Origin: Amycolatopsis xylanica
GTDB lineage: Bacteria > Actinomycetota > Actinomycetes > Mycobacteriales > Pseudonocardiaceae
Direction of reading: 5' to 3'
Length of the DNA stretch: 64,000 bases
NCBI RefSeq assembly: GCF_900107045.1
Contig: NZ_FNON01000003.1
Span: 310,001 to 374,000, forward strand
Part shown: piece after piece, positions 1 to 9,000 of the stretch
How positions within the stretch are numbered: position 1 is the first letter of the stretch
Layout of the letters: every line of letters begins with the position of its first letter
Notes under the pieces: model-generated
What the model was told of the DNA's origin: nothing
Seen by the model: only the letters and a program-made list of their open reading frames with translations
Databases searched by the model: none
Translations under genes and position numbers: made by a program

Positions 1-2
1 AG

Positions 3-341
3 GTGCTGTCGCGTTTCTCGATGGTCGCCTTCGTGTCGGTCGCGACGATCGTGGCGAGCGGCGCCTACCTGAGCTGGCGTTCAGTCGCCTCGTTCTCCGC
101 GCTCTTCACGACCACGTACGGCGTGCTCCTGCTGATCAAGCTCGCGGGCTTCGCGCTGCTGCTGGCCGCCGCCAATGCGAGCCGCAACGCCGTCCGCCGC
201 CGCGCCATCGCCGTCGACTCGGGCGGCTCGGTCGCCACCGACCTGCGCACCCTCCGCCTCGCGGTCACCGCCGAGGTCGCGATCGCCTCGGTCGTCCTGG
301 TCCTCGCGGCGATCCTCTCCTCCACCGCCCCGGCCCGTTGA
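3..341 (+). CDS. CopD-family membrane protein, C-terminal part
   Basis: This is the 3' end of a gene that begins left of the window; the reading frame is open from the first base, so the GTG at 3 is probably internal. The 112 visible residues contain three hydrophobic helices (roughly 5-25, 40-60 and 88-108). The segment around 'SLFTTTYGVLLLIKL'-like sequence (residues 33-47, seen as SALFTTTYGVLLLIK) is typical of the C-terminal copper resistance D domain found in actinobacterial CopC/CopD and YcnJ-type proteins. The likely role is copper handling at the cytoplasmic membrane. No CopC domain or copper-binding Met/His cluster is visible in the retained part. The stop TGA is the first base triplet of a long hairpin. 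Confidence 0.6.
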   Translation: MLSRFSMVAFVSVATIVASGAYLSWRSVASFSALFTTTYGVLLLIKLAGFALLLAAANASRNAVRRRAIAVDSGGSVATDLRTLRLAVTAEVAIASVVLVLAAILSSTAPAR

Positions 342-398
342 AAGCCCGAAAGCCACTTTCGTCAGGTCCTATCTGACGAAAGTGGCTTTCGGGCTTTC
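340..398. terminator. Bidirectional hairpin between convergent genes
   Basis: Two 26-bp arms (340-365 and 373-398) are perfect reverse complements around a 7-base loop. It lies between the convergent copD-like and metE-like genes. There is no U-tract, as is usual for high-GC actinobacterial terminators. The last two bases of the copD-like stop codon fall in the left arm. Confidence 0.8.
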
Positions 399-409
399 GA
401 CCACTGGGG

Positions 410-1468
410 TCAGGTGAGGGATTCGGCGGCGAGGCGGGTGCCGTCGACTCGGGCCTGGATCTTGGCGAAGGCTATGTCGCGGGAGGTAGAGGTGTCGTCG
501 GCGAAGGGTGAGAAGCCGCAGTCGTCGCAGGTGCCCAGGCGGTCGGGGCTGATGTACTCGGCGGCCTGGAGCACGCGGTCGCGGACTTCTTCGGCGGTCT
601 CGACGCGCGGGTCGATCGGGTTGGTGACGCCGACGAAGATGCGCTGCTCCGGCTGGGAGTACTCGGCGATCGTGGCGAGCACCTTCCGAGGGTCGTCCTC
701 GCCCGCCAAAGCGATGTAGAAGTTGCCGGCGTGGAGCTGGAAGAGCGCGGGCAGCAGCCCGGAGTAGTCGACGTCGAGGCTGTGCACCGAGTCCTGGTCG
801 CCGCCGGGGCAGGTGTGCACGCCGATCTTTTTGCGTTCCTCGGCCGAGAACCGGTCGAGCACCGCGTTGTTCAGGTCCACAAAGGATTGCAGGAGCCCGC
901 CGGACGGGTCGAGCTTCAGCGAGAGCCTGCCCTCGGTGAAGTCGATCTGGACGCTGTCCGCGCCGCCGTCGAGCGCTCGGCGGATGTCGGCGGCGGTGCC
1001 GTCGACCAGGTCGGCGACGAACTGCTCGCGCGAATAGCCGTCGATACCGTCCGCCGGATAGATCAAGCTCAGTGCCGAGGCCGCGATAACGGCCTGCTTG
1101 ACCGGCTTCGAAGCGTGCACGAGCGCTTTCGCCAAATACGTGTCGGCATAAATACCGTACCGGAACGGCCCAGCGGTCAATCGCGGTAGCTGACGGGTGT
1201 GACCGTCCGCGAACGGGATGACCGCGCCGTCGGGCGCCAGGTCCAGCCCCGCCAGTGGATAGGTCGCGAAGCTGGGTTTTCCTTGCTCACCATCGGTGAT
1301 GACCGGTGAACCGGTTGCTTCGAACCGGGTGATCGTGTCGACGAGTGCGGACTCTTCGAGTTTCGCAAGTGCTTCCGCGGTAATTTTTCCGGCCGCGAAG
1401 TCACCAAGTCCCTCCAGCAGGAAAGCGGGACGCGGGATACTGCCGATGGGCTCTGTGGGAATGTGCAT
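410..1468 (-). CDS. Cobalamin-independent methionine synthase-type (MetE C-terminal domain) protein
   Basis: The 352-residue product matches the MetE C-terminal/core methionine synthase family, which transfers a methyl group to a thiol through a zinc site. Visible zinc-ligand motifs are His-x-Cys in GVHTCPGGD (about residue 240) and the late Cys in TCDDCGFSPF (about residue 320). The N-terminal half of full MetE is absent, so this is a stand-alone core enzyme; such proteins often have unknown methyl donors. The ATG at 1468 gives the natural start MHIPTEPIGSIPRP. A GTG 30 bases upstream is possible but lacks a better ribosome site. It is divergent from the SRPBCC gene and has no operon partner. 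The exact substrate cannot be told from sequence. Confidence 0.8.
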   Translation of the reverse strand: MHIPTEPIGSIPRPAFLLEGLGDFAAGKITAEALAKLEESALVDTITRFEATGSPVITDGEQGKPSFATYPLAGLDLAPDGAVIPFADGHTRQLPRLTAGPFRYGIYADTYLAKALVHASKPVKQAVIAASALSLIYPADGIDGYSREQFVADLVDGTAADIRRALDGGADSVQIDFTEGRLSLKLDPSGGLLQSFVDLNNAVLDRFSAEERKKIGVHTCPGGDQDSVHSLDVDYSGLLPALFQLHAGNFYIALAGEDDPRKVLATIAEYSQPEQRIFVGVTNPIDPRVETAEEVRDRVLQAAEYISPDRLGTCDDCGFSPFADDTSTSRDIAFAKIQARVDGTRLAAESLT

Positions 1469-1470
1469 GG

Positions 1471-1486
1471 CGAGAATGTTTTCTCG
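1471..1486. promoter_or_regulatory. Small perfect palindrome before the metE-like start
   Basis: CGAGAA-TGTT-TTCTCG sits 3 bases upstream of the metE-like ATG, in the 5' leader and divergent region. It could be an operator or a leader hairpin occluding the ribosome site. There is no direct support for a function. Confidence 0.3.
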
Positions 1487-1587
1487 ATCTTCGATCACCG
1501 CGGTACCGCCGAATGCGCTACACGTCCTTTCTTACTTCCTGCGCACAATGACCTACCGCCTTGCCGCCCGCGAGCCGCGCTGTCACC

Positions 1588-2088
1588 GTGGACCGCGTGG
1601 AACCGTCGATCACCCGCAGCATCCACATCGCCGCCGACCCGCTCACCGTCTGGTCGCTGCTGAGCGATCTCCCCCGCATGGGCCGGTTCAGCCCCGAGAA
1701 CGTCGGCGGCCACTGGGTCGACGCCGACGGGCCCGCCGTCGGCGCCCGGTTCCGCGGCACCAACCGCAACGGCAAGAAGCAGTGGCACACCAGGGTCAAG
1801 ATCGTCCACTGCAGACCGGGCCTGCGGTTCACCTTCGACGTCCGCTCCCCGTTCGGCGTCCGCGTCTCGCGCTGGGAGTACGTGGTCACCGCGACCGCCA
1901 CCGGCTGCGAGCTCACCGAGAACTGGTACCGCGTCGGCAGTGTCTTCGTGCGCCGCTTCCTCGGCCCGAAGGTCACCGGCCGCGCCGATCGTCCCGGGTT
2001 CAACACCTTCTCCATCGAGTACACGCTCGCCGCGCTCAAGGCCGAGGCGGAGATCCAGTGGGCAAGAAGGAAGACGTCCGCGGCTTAG
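1588..2088 (+). CDS. SRPBCC-family protein
   Basis: A protein of about 166 residues with the START/polyketide-cyclase-like helix-grip pattern: an N-terminal strand (SITRSIHIAADPLTVWSLL), a W/G-rich centre (GARFRGTNRNGKKQWHTRVK) and a long C-terminal helix. The family binds hydrophobic ligands or is a fold of unknown role. GTG codons at 1588 and 1597 are both plausible starts; a TTG at 1561 is also in frame, and none has a strong Shine-Dalgarno sequence. It is followed after 63 bases by the oxidoreductase operon and could be read with it. No catalytic residues can be assigned. Confidence 0.65.
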   Translation: MDRVEPSITRSIHIAADPLTVWSLLSDLPRMGRFSPENVGGHWVDADGPAVGARFRGTNRNGKKQWHTRVKIVHCRPGLRFTFDVRSPFGVRVSRWEYVVTATATGCELTENWYRVGSVFVRRFLGPKVTGRADRPGFNTFSIEYTLAALKAEAEIQWARRKTSAA

Positions 2089-2151
2089 CGCCTGTCGGAC
2101 GATGCTCTGGGAACGCCGGGCACCACCTGGCCGAACTGGAGGAGAATCTTC

Positions 2152-2562
2152 ATGAGCGTGGACGAGACCGCCCTACGAGAACTGGTCGAGACCGTCGGCA
2201 AGGCATGGGCCGCCAACGACGGCGACGCCTTCGCGGACGCCTACACCGAGGACGCCACCCTGACGCTCTCCGGTGACCGTTTCTTCGCGGGGCGCGAGGT
2301 CATCCGCGCGGTCTTGACGCAGCAGTTCGCCACCGCGCACAAAGGCACGACGCTGCTGCAGAACATCACCAAGGTGCGCCCGCTGGGCCGCGACGCCGCG
2401 TTCGTGATCACCGAGGGCGGGGTGCTGGCACCGGGCGAGACCGTGCCGGCGCCCGAGCGCGCCTTCCGCGCGATCTGGGTGATGGTCAAGGAAGAGAACA
2501 CCTGGCTCATCGCGGCGTACCAGAACACCCGCACCGCGGACACCACTCTCCCGGGGGCGTGA
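2152..2562 (+). CDS. SnoaL-like / NTF2-fold protein
   Basis: This 136-residue protein has the alpha+beta-barrel signature of the SgcJ/EcaC-SnoaL group: an N-terminal helix pair containing 'GKAWAANDGDAFADAYTEDATL', written here as residues 15-36, then strands ending in a WLIAAYQNTR motif. It starts at ATG 2152 behind a clear GGAGGAG ribosome site at about 2140. It is the first gene of a tight five-gene operon (gaps of 3, 3 and 2 bases, then a 4-base overlap) with two LLM oxidoreductases and two SDR-type enzymes. In such operons these small proteins act as isomerases, cyclases or hydrolases on a shared small-molecule substrate. The substrate is unknown. Confidence 0.75.
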   Translation: MSVDETALRELVETVGKAWAANDGDAFADAYTEDATLTLSGDRFFAGREVIRAVLTQQFATAHKGTTLLQNITKVRPLGRDAAFVITEGGVLAPGETVPAPERAFRAIWVMVKEENTWLIAAYQNTRTADTTLPGA

Positions 2563-2565
2563 GTC

Positions 2566-3516
2566 ATGGCGCTCAAGTACAGCATCTTCCTGCCGCAGGG
2601 TTTCGTGCACGAGCTGGGCGCGTTCTGCGACCCGATCGAGGCGTACGAGACGCTGACCGCCGTCGCGCAGACCGTGGAGGCGTGCGGGTTCGACACCGTC
2701 TGGGTGGCCGATCACCTGCACACCGCGACCTCCGAGCAGCATCACCTGTTCGAGTCGTGGACCACGGTCGCGGCGCTGCTGCGGGACACCAGCCGCATCC
2801 GCATCGGCCAGATGGTCACCTGCAACGACTACCGCAACCCCGCGCTGCAGGCCAAGATGGCGTCCACTGTGGACGTTCTCGGCCACGGCCGGTACACCTT
2901 CGGGATCGGCGCGGGCTGGCACCAGCCGGACTACGACGCGTACGGCTACGAGTTCCGTGCGGCCCCGGAGCGCCTCAAGCGCCTGCGCGAGGCCGTGCAG
3001 ATCATCCTGTCACTGTGGACGGAGCTGGAGACCACTTTCGACGGTGAGTACTACCAGGTCAAGAAGGCGATCAACCAGCCGAAGGGCATCCAGCAGCCGC
3101 ACATCCCGCTGATGATCGCGGGTGAGGGCGAGCAGGTCACGCTCAAGCTGGTGGCGCAGTACGCCGACATGTGCAACATCACGCAGGACCCGATCGGGAT
3201 GCGGCACAAGTTCGAGGTGCTCAAGAAGCACTGCGAGGCCGTCGGCCGGAACTACGACGAGATCCACCGCACGGTGCAGACCCACTGCGTGTTCGCGGAC
3301 TCCGACGAGGAGGCCCAGACGCTGGTCGCGCCGTGGACGCCCGCGGTCTTCCCCGGCGACGTCCGCGACTACGGGCTGGTCGGCAACGCCAAGACCATCC
3401 GTGACCGTCTCAAGGCCTACGAGGACGCCGGCGCGCAGGAGCTGGCGATCAGCTTCGCCTTCCCGGAGAACCCCGACACGTACCTGCGGTTCGCCGAAGA
3501 ATTCATGGGCGGGTGA
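2566..3516 (+). CDS. LLM-class F420-dependent oxidoreductase
   Basis: A 316-residue luciferase-like TIM-barrel protein. The N-terminus contains the 'FDTVWVADHL' strand-loop motif (about residues 45-54) usual in F420-type LLM enzymes. The middle has GIGAGWHQPDYDAYGYEF, the common 'GxGxGW...E/Y' signature. Enzymes of this group use reduced F420 or FMN for hydride transfer or monooxygenation. It is the second gene of the 2152-6064 operon, 3 bases after the SnoaL-like gene and 3 bases before another LLM gene. The pairing suggests consecutive redox steps on one compound. The specific substrate is unknown. Confidence 0.85.
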   Translation: MALKYSIFLPQGFVHELGAFCDPIEAYETLTAVAQTVEACGFDTVWVADHLHTATSEQHHLFESWTTVAALLRDTSRIRIGQMVTCNDYRNPALQAKMASTVDVLGHGRYTFGIGAGWHQPDYDAYGYEFRAAPERLKRLREAVQIILSLWTELETTFDGEYYQVKKAINQPKGIQQPHIPLMIAGEGEQVTLKLVAQYADMCNITQDPIGMRHKFEVLKKHCEAVGRNYDEIHRTVQTHCVFADSDEEAQTLVAPWTPAVFPGDVRDYGLVGNAKTIRDRLKAYEDAGAQELAISFAFPENPDTYLRFAEEFMGG

Positions 3517-3519
3517 GCC

Positions 3520-4467
3520 ATGGAGATCGGGATCGCTCTGCCCGTCAGGGAAATCGCGATCAAGGGCGCCACCGACGCCGCGCCGCTGCTCAAGATGGCG
3601 CGCCAGATCGAGGACTTCGGCTTCGATTCGCTCTGGACGGGTGACTCGTTCGTCGCGCGGCATCGGCTGGAACCCTTGACACTGCTGGCCGCGCTCGCCT
3701 CGGTGACCGAGCACGTCACCGTCGGCACCGCGGCGCTGACCGCCGTGTTGCGGGACCCGATCCTGCTCGCGCACACGATCGTCACACTCGACCAGTGCAG
3801 TGGCGGCAGGCTGAAGCTCGCGATCGGCACCGGGAACCCGTTGCCGGTCAAGGCGGAACGCGACGCGGTCACCATGCGGTACGACGAGCGGGCCGCCCGC
3901 GTCGACGAGATGATCAGGTTCTTCAAGCGCGCATGGCGTGGCGAAGACGGCGACTACGTCGGCGAGTACCACGACTACCAAGCTTTAAGAGACCAGTCGC
4001 CACCTTTGCAACAGGGCGGACCGTCGATCTGGCTTGGCAGCAATGGAAAGCCGAAGGCCGTCGCCAGGACCGGCAAGCTTTACGACGGCTGGATGCCCGT
4101 GCTGAGCACCCCGGCCAAGTACGCCGAGTCTCTCAAGGCCATCCGCGACACCGCGTGCATCACCGGGCGTGACCCGGCGGCGATCAGCACGTCGGTGTAC
4201 GTCACGGTGAACCTGAGCAACAGCAAGCAGGACGCGATGGCGGGCCTGGAAGATTTCACGCGCCGCTACAACAACCTGCCGCTCGCGCCGATGTCCGCGT
4301 ACCAGCTGTACTTCGGCGGTTCGGCGCCGGCGTTCATCCGCTGGATCAGCGACTACGCCGACGCGGGCGCGCGCCACATCGTCATCAGGGTCGGCTCGTT
4401 CGACCACTACGACCGGCAGGTCAGGACGCTGGCCGACGAGGTCGTCCCCGCGGTGAAGGGGGCCTGA
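3520..4467 (+). CDS. LLM-class flavin/F420-dependent oxidoreductase
   Basis: A 315-residue second LLM barrel, divergent in sequence from its neighbour. It has FDSLWTGDSFVARHRLEPLTLLAALA near residues 35-60 and a GTGNPLPVKAE region in place of GxGxGW. These are the positions that bind the cofactor phosphate and isoalloxazine ring in this family. It starts at ATG 3520 immediately after the upstream stop. The split in type (F420-like followed by a bacterial luciferase/MER-like form) suggests that the two do not duplicate each other. It lies in the same operon, with the same uncertainty over the substrate. Confidence 0.82.
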   Translation: MEIGIALPVREIAIKGATDAAPLLKMARQIEDFGFDSLWTGDSFVARHRLEPLTLLAALASVTEHVTVGTAALTAVLRDPILLAHTIVTLDQCSGGRLKLAIGTGNPLPVKAERDAVTMRYDERAARVDEMIRFFKRAWRGEDGDYVGEYHDYQALRDQSPPLQQGGPSIWLGSNGKPKAVARTGKLYDGWMPVLSTPAKYAESLKAIRDTACITGRDPAAISTSVYVTVNLSNSKQDAMAGLEDFTRRYNNLPLAPMSAYQLYFGGSAPAFIRWISDYADAGARHIVIRVGSFDHYDRQVRTLADEVVPAVKGA

Positions 4468-4469
4468 CC

Positions 4470-5204
4470 ATGCGGTTCGACGGCAAGGTCGCGCTGGTCA
4501 CCGGCGGCGGCACCGGCATCGGCAGGGCGGCGGCGCACGCGTTCGCCGCCGAGGGCGCGACCGTGGTGGTCGCGGGCATCGACGAGGAGCCGGTCAAGCA
4601 GACGGCCAAGGAGATCGACGCGACCTACGTGGTCGCCGATCTCACCCAGGAGGCCGACGCCGCCGCGATGGTCGCGGCCACGGTCGACCGGCACGGCGCG
4701 CTGGACATCGCGTTCAACAACGCGGGCCTGATGGTCGGCGGCCCGCTCGCCGATCTCGACCTCGACTCCTGGTCGCGCGCGCTTTCGGTGGCCACCTGCA
4801 CATGGCTGTCGATGAAGCACGAGATCCGCCACATGCGCTCACACGGCGGCGGGGTGATCGTCAACATGTCCTCGATCATCGGCTCGCGCAAGGGGATTCC
4901 CGGCACCGGCGCGTACGGCGCGGCCAAGGCGGCGATCACCGCGATGACCAGGACCGCCGCGCTCGAGAACATCGGCGCGGGCATCCGGATCAACTCGGTC
5001 AGCCCCGGCCCGATCGCCACGCCGTTCTCGCTGATCCGCGGCGAGAACGTGGACCAGCAGACCGAACGGCTCAAGACCGCCGTCCCGATCGGCCGGGTCG
5101 GCAGCCTGGCCGAGGTGGTCGGCACCGTGCTGTGGCTCGCTTCGCCGGACGCGGGCTACGCGGTCGGCTCGGACATCGTGATCGACGGAGGGAGCACGGC
5201 ATGA
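4470..5204 (+). CDS. SDR-family NAD(P)-dependent oxidoreductase
   Basis: A 244-residue classical short-chain dehydrogenase. The nucleotide-binding motif TGGGTGIGRA is at residues 11-20, the NNAG motif is in FNNAGLMVGG, the catalytic Ser lies in NMSSIIG and the Tyr/Lys pair is in AYGAAK. The C-terminus ends with the usual SDIVIDGGSTA. Length and motifs match FabG/Sdr enzymes with an Asp-free second strand (VVAGIDEEP), so the cofactor preference is uncertain. The stop overlaps the next start in ATGA at 5201, showing translational coupling with the NmrA-like gene. Confidence 0.88.
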   Translation: MRFDGKVALVTGGGTGIGRAAAHAFAAEGATVVVAGIDEEPVKQTAKEIDATYVVADLTQEADAAAMVAATVDRHGALDIAFNNAGLMVGGPLADLDLDSWSRALSVATCTWLSMKHEIRHMRSHGGGVIVNMSSIIGSRKGIPGTGAYGAAKAAITAMTRTAALENIGAGIRINSVSPGPIATPFSLIRGENVDQQTERLKTAVPIGRVGSLAEVVGTVLWLASPDAGYAVGSDIVIDGGSTA

Positions 5205-6064
5205 TCCTGGTGATCGGCGCGACCGGCGTGGTCGGGCGGCACGTGACGGCCCAGCTGCTCGAAGCGGGCGAGGACGTGCGGGCGCTGGTACGCGATCGCG
5301 AGGCCGCGCTCAGCCCGCAGGTCAAGGTGGTCCAGGGCGACCTCGGTGACCGGGAGTCGCTGGCGGCGGCGCTGTCCGGGGTCGAGAAGGTGTTCCTGCT
5401 GACCACCGGCGGCCCGGAAACCCCGCTGCACGACGCGAATCTCGCGACCACGGCGGCCGACGCGGGCGTCAAGCACATCGTGAAGCTGTCGATCATCGGC
5501 GCCGAGTACGGGTTCAGCGACCTCGTCAGCACCTGGCATCTCGCGGGCGAGCGGACGCTGCGCCAGGTCGCCGCCCGGCCGGGCGGTCCGGCGTGGACGT
5601 TCCTGCGGCCCGGCGAGTTCATGTCGAACGTGCGGCTGTGGGCCAATCAGATCAAGACGCAGGGCAAGGTGTTCTGGGCCAGCACCGAACCCGCGGTCGC
5701 GGTCGTGGATCCGCGCGACGTCGCCGCGATGGCGGTCACCGTGCTGACCACGCCGGGCCACGAGGGCAAGACCTACCGCTTCGGCGGGCCGGAGGCGCTG
5801 ACGGTCGCCGAGCGGGTCGGCAAGATCGCCGCCGCGCTCGGCCGGGACATCGAGCTGGTCGAGGTGCCGATCCCGGCGCTGCTCGGCGCGGTCAAGAAGG
5901 CGGGCCGCCAGCCGCTCGTGGTCGAGACCACGCTCGGCAACCTGGGCCGCGAGGAGTTCCGGATCCAGGCCAAGAAGGTGCTGCCGGTGTTCGCCGAGGT
6001 CGTCGGCAGGCCGCCGCACACCTTCGACGAGTGGTTAGCCGCGCATCTCGACATATTCCGGTGA
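5201..6064 (+). CDS. NmrA-like / atypical SDR NAD(P)-binding protein
   Basis: The 287-residue product starts at ATG 5201 (MILVIGATGVVGRHV), with the Rossmann GATGVVG motif at residues 6-12. The sequence then follows the NmrA/NAD(P)H-binding pattern (GDLGDRESLAAALSGVEKVFLLT, VKHIVKLSIIGAEYG). There is no YxxxK pair at the classical position. Family members are reductases or redox sensors. It is the last gene of the operon, and its final 30 bases overlap the 3' end of the convergent SARP regulator gene. Any antisense effect from that overlap is speculation. Confidence 0.8.
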   Translation: MILVIGATGVVGRHVTAQLLEAGEDVRALVRDREAALSPQVKVVQGDLGDRESLAAALSGVEKVFLLTTGGPETPLHDANLATTAADAGVKHIVKLSIIGAEYGFSDLVSTWHLAGERTLRQVAARPGGPAWTFLRPGEFMSNVRLWANQIKTQGKVFWASTEPAVAVVDPRDVAAMAVTVLTTPGHEGKTYRFGGPEALTVAERVGKIAAALGRDIELVEVPIPALLGAVKKAGRQPLVVETTLGNLGREEFRIQAKKVLPVFAEVVGRPPHTFDEWLAAHLDIFR

Positions 6065-9000
6065 CTTGAGCCCGGCGTAGGCGATGGCGCGTTCGCTGCG
6101 GCAGCCGGTCTCGATCGCGATGGCCAGTGCCTCGCGGTAGTGACCGGCCGCTTCGGCGGGCTCGCCGCGCGCCTGCGCGAGCGCGCCGAAACTGTTGAGC
6201 ACCCGGGTTTCCACGCCGCGGTCCCCGGTTTCCTTGGTGATCGCGAGCGCGTCTTCGAGGTGTTCGAGCGCCTCGTCGAACCGGCCCTGGTCGCGGTACA
6301 CGTCGCCGATGTTCTTCAGCGCGACGCTTTCGTTGACCCGCCCGCCGGTTTCCCGCGCGATCTTCAGCGCCTCGTCCAGCTGCGTCAACGCCGTGTCGTA
6401 GTGCCCGAGCGCGCGATAGATGTCGCCGAGCATGCCGCGCGCGTAGCCGACGCTCGTGTGCGTGCCGGTCTCACGGAAGTGCTCGATGCCCTCCTCCAGC
6501 AGCTGGATCGCCTCCTCGCGCCTGCCGAGCGCGCCGAGCACGTCGCCGAGGTTGACACGCGCGTAGCCCTCGCTGGTCTTGTCCCCCATTTCCAGCGCGA
6601 GCTGGAGCGCGCGCTCCAGATGCGTGACAGCCTCGTCGAAAAGGCCCATCCCCCGGCAGCCGCAGCCGAGCACGACCAGCACGAGTCCCTCGCTGGTGCG
6701 GTCGCCGGATTCCCGCGCGAGTTCCAGCGCGCGCCGCAGGTAGAGCAGCGCGTCGCCGAACCGGCCCAGCCCACGGCACACGAGGCCGAGTGTGTTGAGC
6801 ACGTAGCTTTCCCGGTGCACGTTCCCGGTTTCGCGGGCGATGGCCAGCGCCTGCTCCAGATGGCGCAACGCTTCCCGGCACCGGCCGACGCGCCAATAGC
6901 CGAGCCCGAGCAACGTCAGCGAGTCCACTTCGCTCGCGCGATCGCCGGTCTCCTGCGCGATCGCGGAGGCGTGCGTGTGCAGTTCGAGCGCGTCCTCGTG
7001 ATAGCCGCCGACGTCGAGGTAGTGCCACAGGATCCCGGACAGCTGCCTGAGGTAGCCGGTGCCGGTCCCGGCGACCGCCAGCAGGTTCGCCCGCTCGGCC
7101 TCCAGCCAGGCGTGCGCGGTCGCGCGGTCGGGCCAGTCGACGATCTTGTTCTCCGGCAAGGGAATGTTTGGCCGCAGATGCTTCTCCTGTGGCACGACCA
7201 CGTCGACCGCCCGTGACGCGGCGTAGACGTAGTAGTCGCACAGCCTGCTCAACGCCTCGCGCCCGTCGACGGCCCACTCCGCCGCCAGCTCGCCAGCGTA
7301 GACCCGGAGCAGGTCGTGCAGCTGGAACCGGCCGGGCACGGTCTGCTGCACGAGATGGGTCCTGACCAGCAGATCCGTCAACCGGCTCGCCTCGTCGACG
7401 GCCACACCGGCCAGCGCCGCGGTCGCCGGCGTGCTGAAATCCCGCCCGGGATGCAGGCCCCAGAGCCGGAACACGCGTGCCGCGTCCGCCGGAAGATGCC
7501 GGTACGACCAGGAGAACACCGCCCGCACGGCGGTCTGCGGATCACCGCCCCCGTCGAGCAGATCGAGCCGCCGCCGCTCGTCGGCGAGTTCGGCGGCGAG
7601 TGCTTCGAGCCGCGCGCCCGGCCTGCTGATCGCCAGCTCCGCGACCAGCCGCACCGCCAGCGGCAGCCGGACGCAGTAGTCGACCAGCTCGCGGGCGGCG
7701 CGCGGTTCGGCGTCGACCCGGTCGTCCACCAAGGTCTTCAGCAGGCCTAAGCCCTCATCGGGTTCGAGCAGGTCGACGCCCACCCGTCGCGCGCCGTGCC
7801 TGGCGACCAGGCCCGGCAGCGTGTCGCGGCTGGTGACCACCACCGAGCACGTCGGCGTGCCCGGCAGCAACGGCCTGATCTGGTGCACGGACCCGGCGTT
7901 GTCCAGCACGAGCAGCACCTTGAGTCCATTCAGGACGGTCCGGAACTTCGCGGCCCGCTCGTCCGGCTCCGCCGGGATGTCCGCGCCGTCGACGCCCAGC
8001 GCGCGCAGGAACCCGGACAGCGCGTCACCCGGCTCGACCGGCCGTTCGGGGCCGTATCCGCGCAGGTCGAGGTAGAGCTGCCCGTCGGGGAACCGTTCGC
8101 GGACGCGGTGCGCCCAGTGCACGGCGAGCGCCGTCTTGCCGACCCCTGCCGTCCCCGAGACGACGGCGATCCGCACGGCCTGCCCGTCGTCGACGAGCAG
8201 CCGGTCCAGCTCGGCCACATGCTCGGCCCTGCCGGTGAACCCCGCGACGTCGCCCGGCAGCTGCGCGGGCCGTTTCGGTCCACTTCGGACACTGCGGCGC
8301 AGCACCCGCAGCTGGGCTTCCTGCAGCTCAGTACCAGGCTCGATCCCGAGTTCCGTGGCGAGCCCGCGCCGCATGTCGTCGAACAACCGCAGCGCCGCCA
8401 CCTGCTGCCCGGCGCCCGCGAGCGCGAGCATCAGCCGCGCGTGCGCACCCTCGTGTAGCGGCTCCTCGGCGGTGATCGCCCGCAGCTGCTCCGCGGCCTC
8501 TTCATACTTTCCCAAGCTCAGCGCGATGTCCGCGTACGCGAGCACCGCCGCGAGCCGCCGCCCGGCGACCGCCCGGCACACCGGATGCTGCCGGAACCGG
8601 TCCTCCCCGGCCAGCACCGGACCACGCCACACTTCGAGCGCGGCGCGGTAATGCCGCTCGGCCGCGACCGGATCCTCGGCGGCCTCACCGCGCGCCACCT
8701 CCGCGTCGAACCGCAGCAGATCCAGCTGATCCTCGTCGGCTTCGAGCCGGTACCCGCCGCCGGTGGTCACGATCTCCTGCCGCCCCAGCGCCTTGCGCAC
8801 CCGCGCGACATAGGTGTGGACCAGGTTCGGCCAGGTCGCGGGCGGATCGTCGCCCCAGATCAGCTCGACGATCTCGGCCCGCCGCACCACCTGGTTCGGC
8901 TGCAGCGCCAGCAAACCCAGCAGCCAGCGCTGTTTCGCCGCGCCGAGTTCCACCGGCGTGTCCCCGCTGCGCAGGGTCAGCGGCCCCAGCACACCGATCC

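Noticed and set aside
1469..1560. Cobalamin or SAM riboswitch ahead of the metE-like gene
   Set aside because: The leader is under 100 bases and shows only a 6-bp palindrome, with none of the conserved cobalamin-box or SAM-junction bases.
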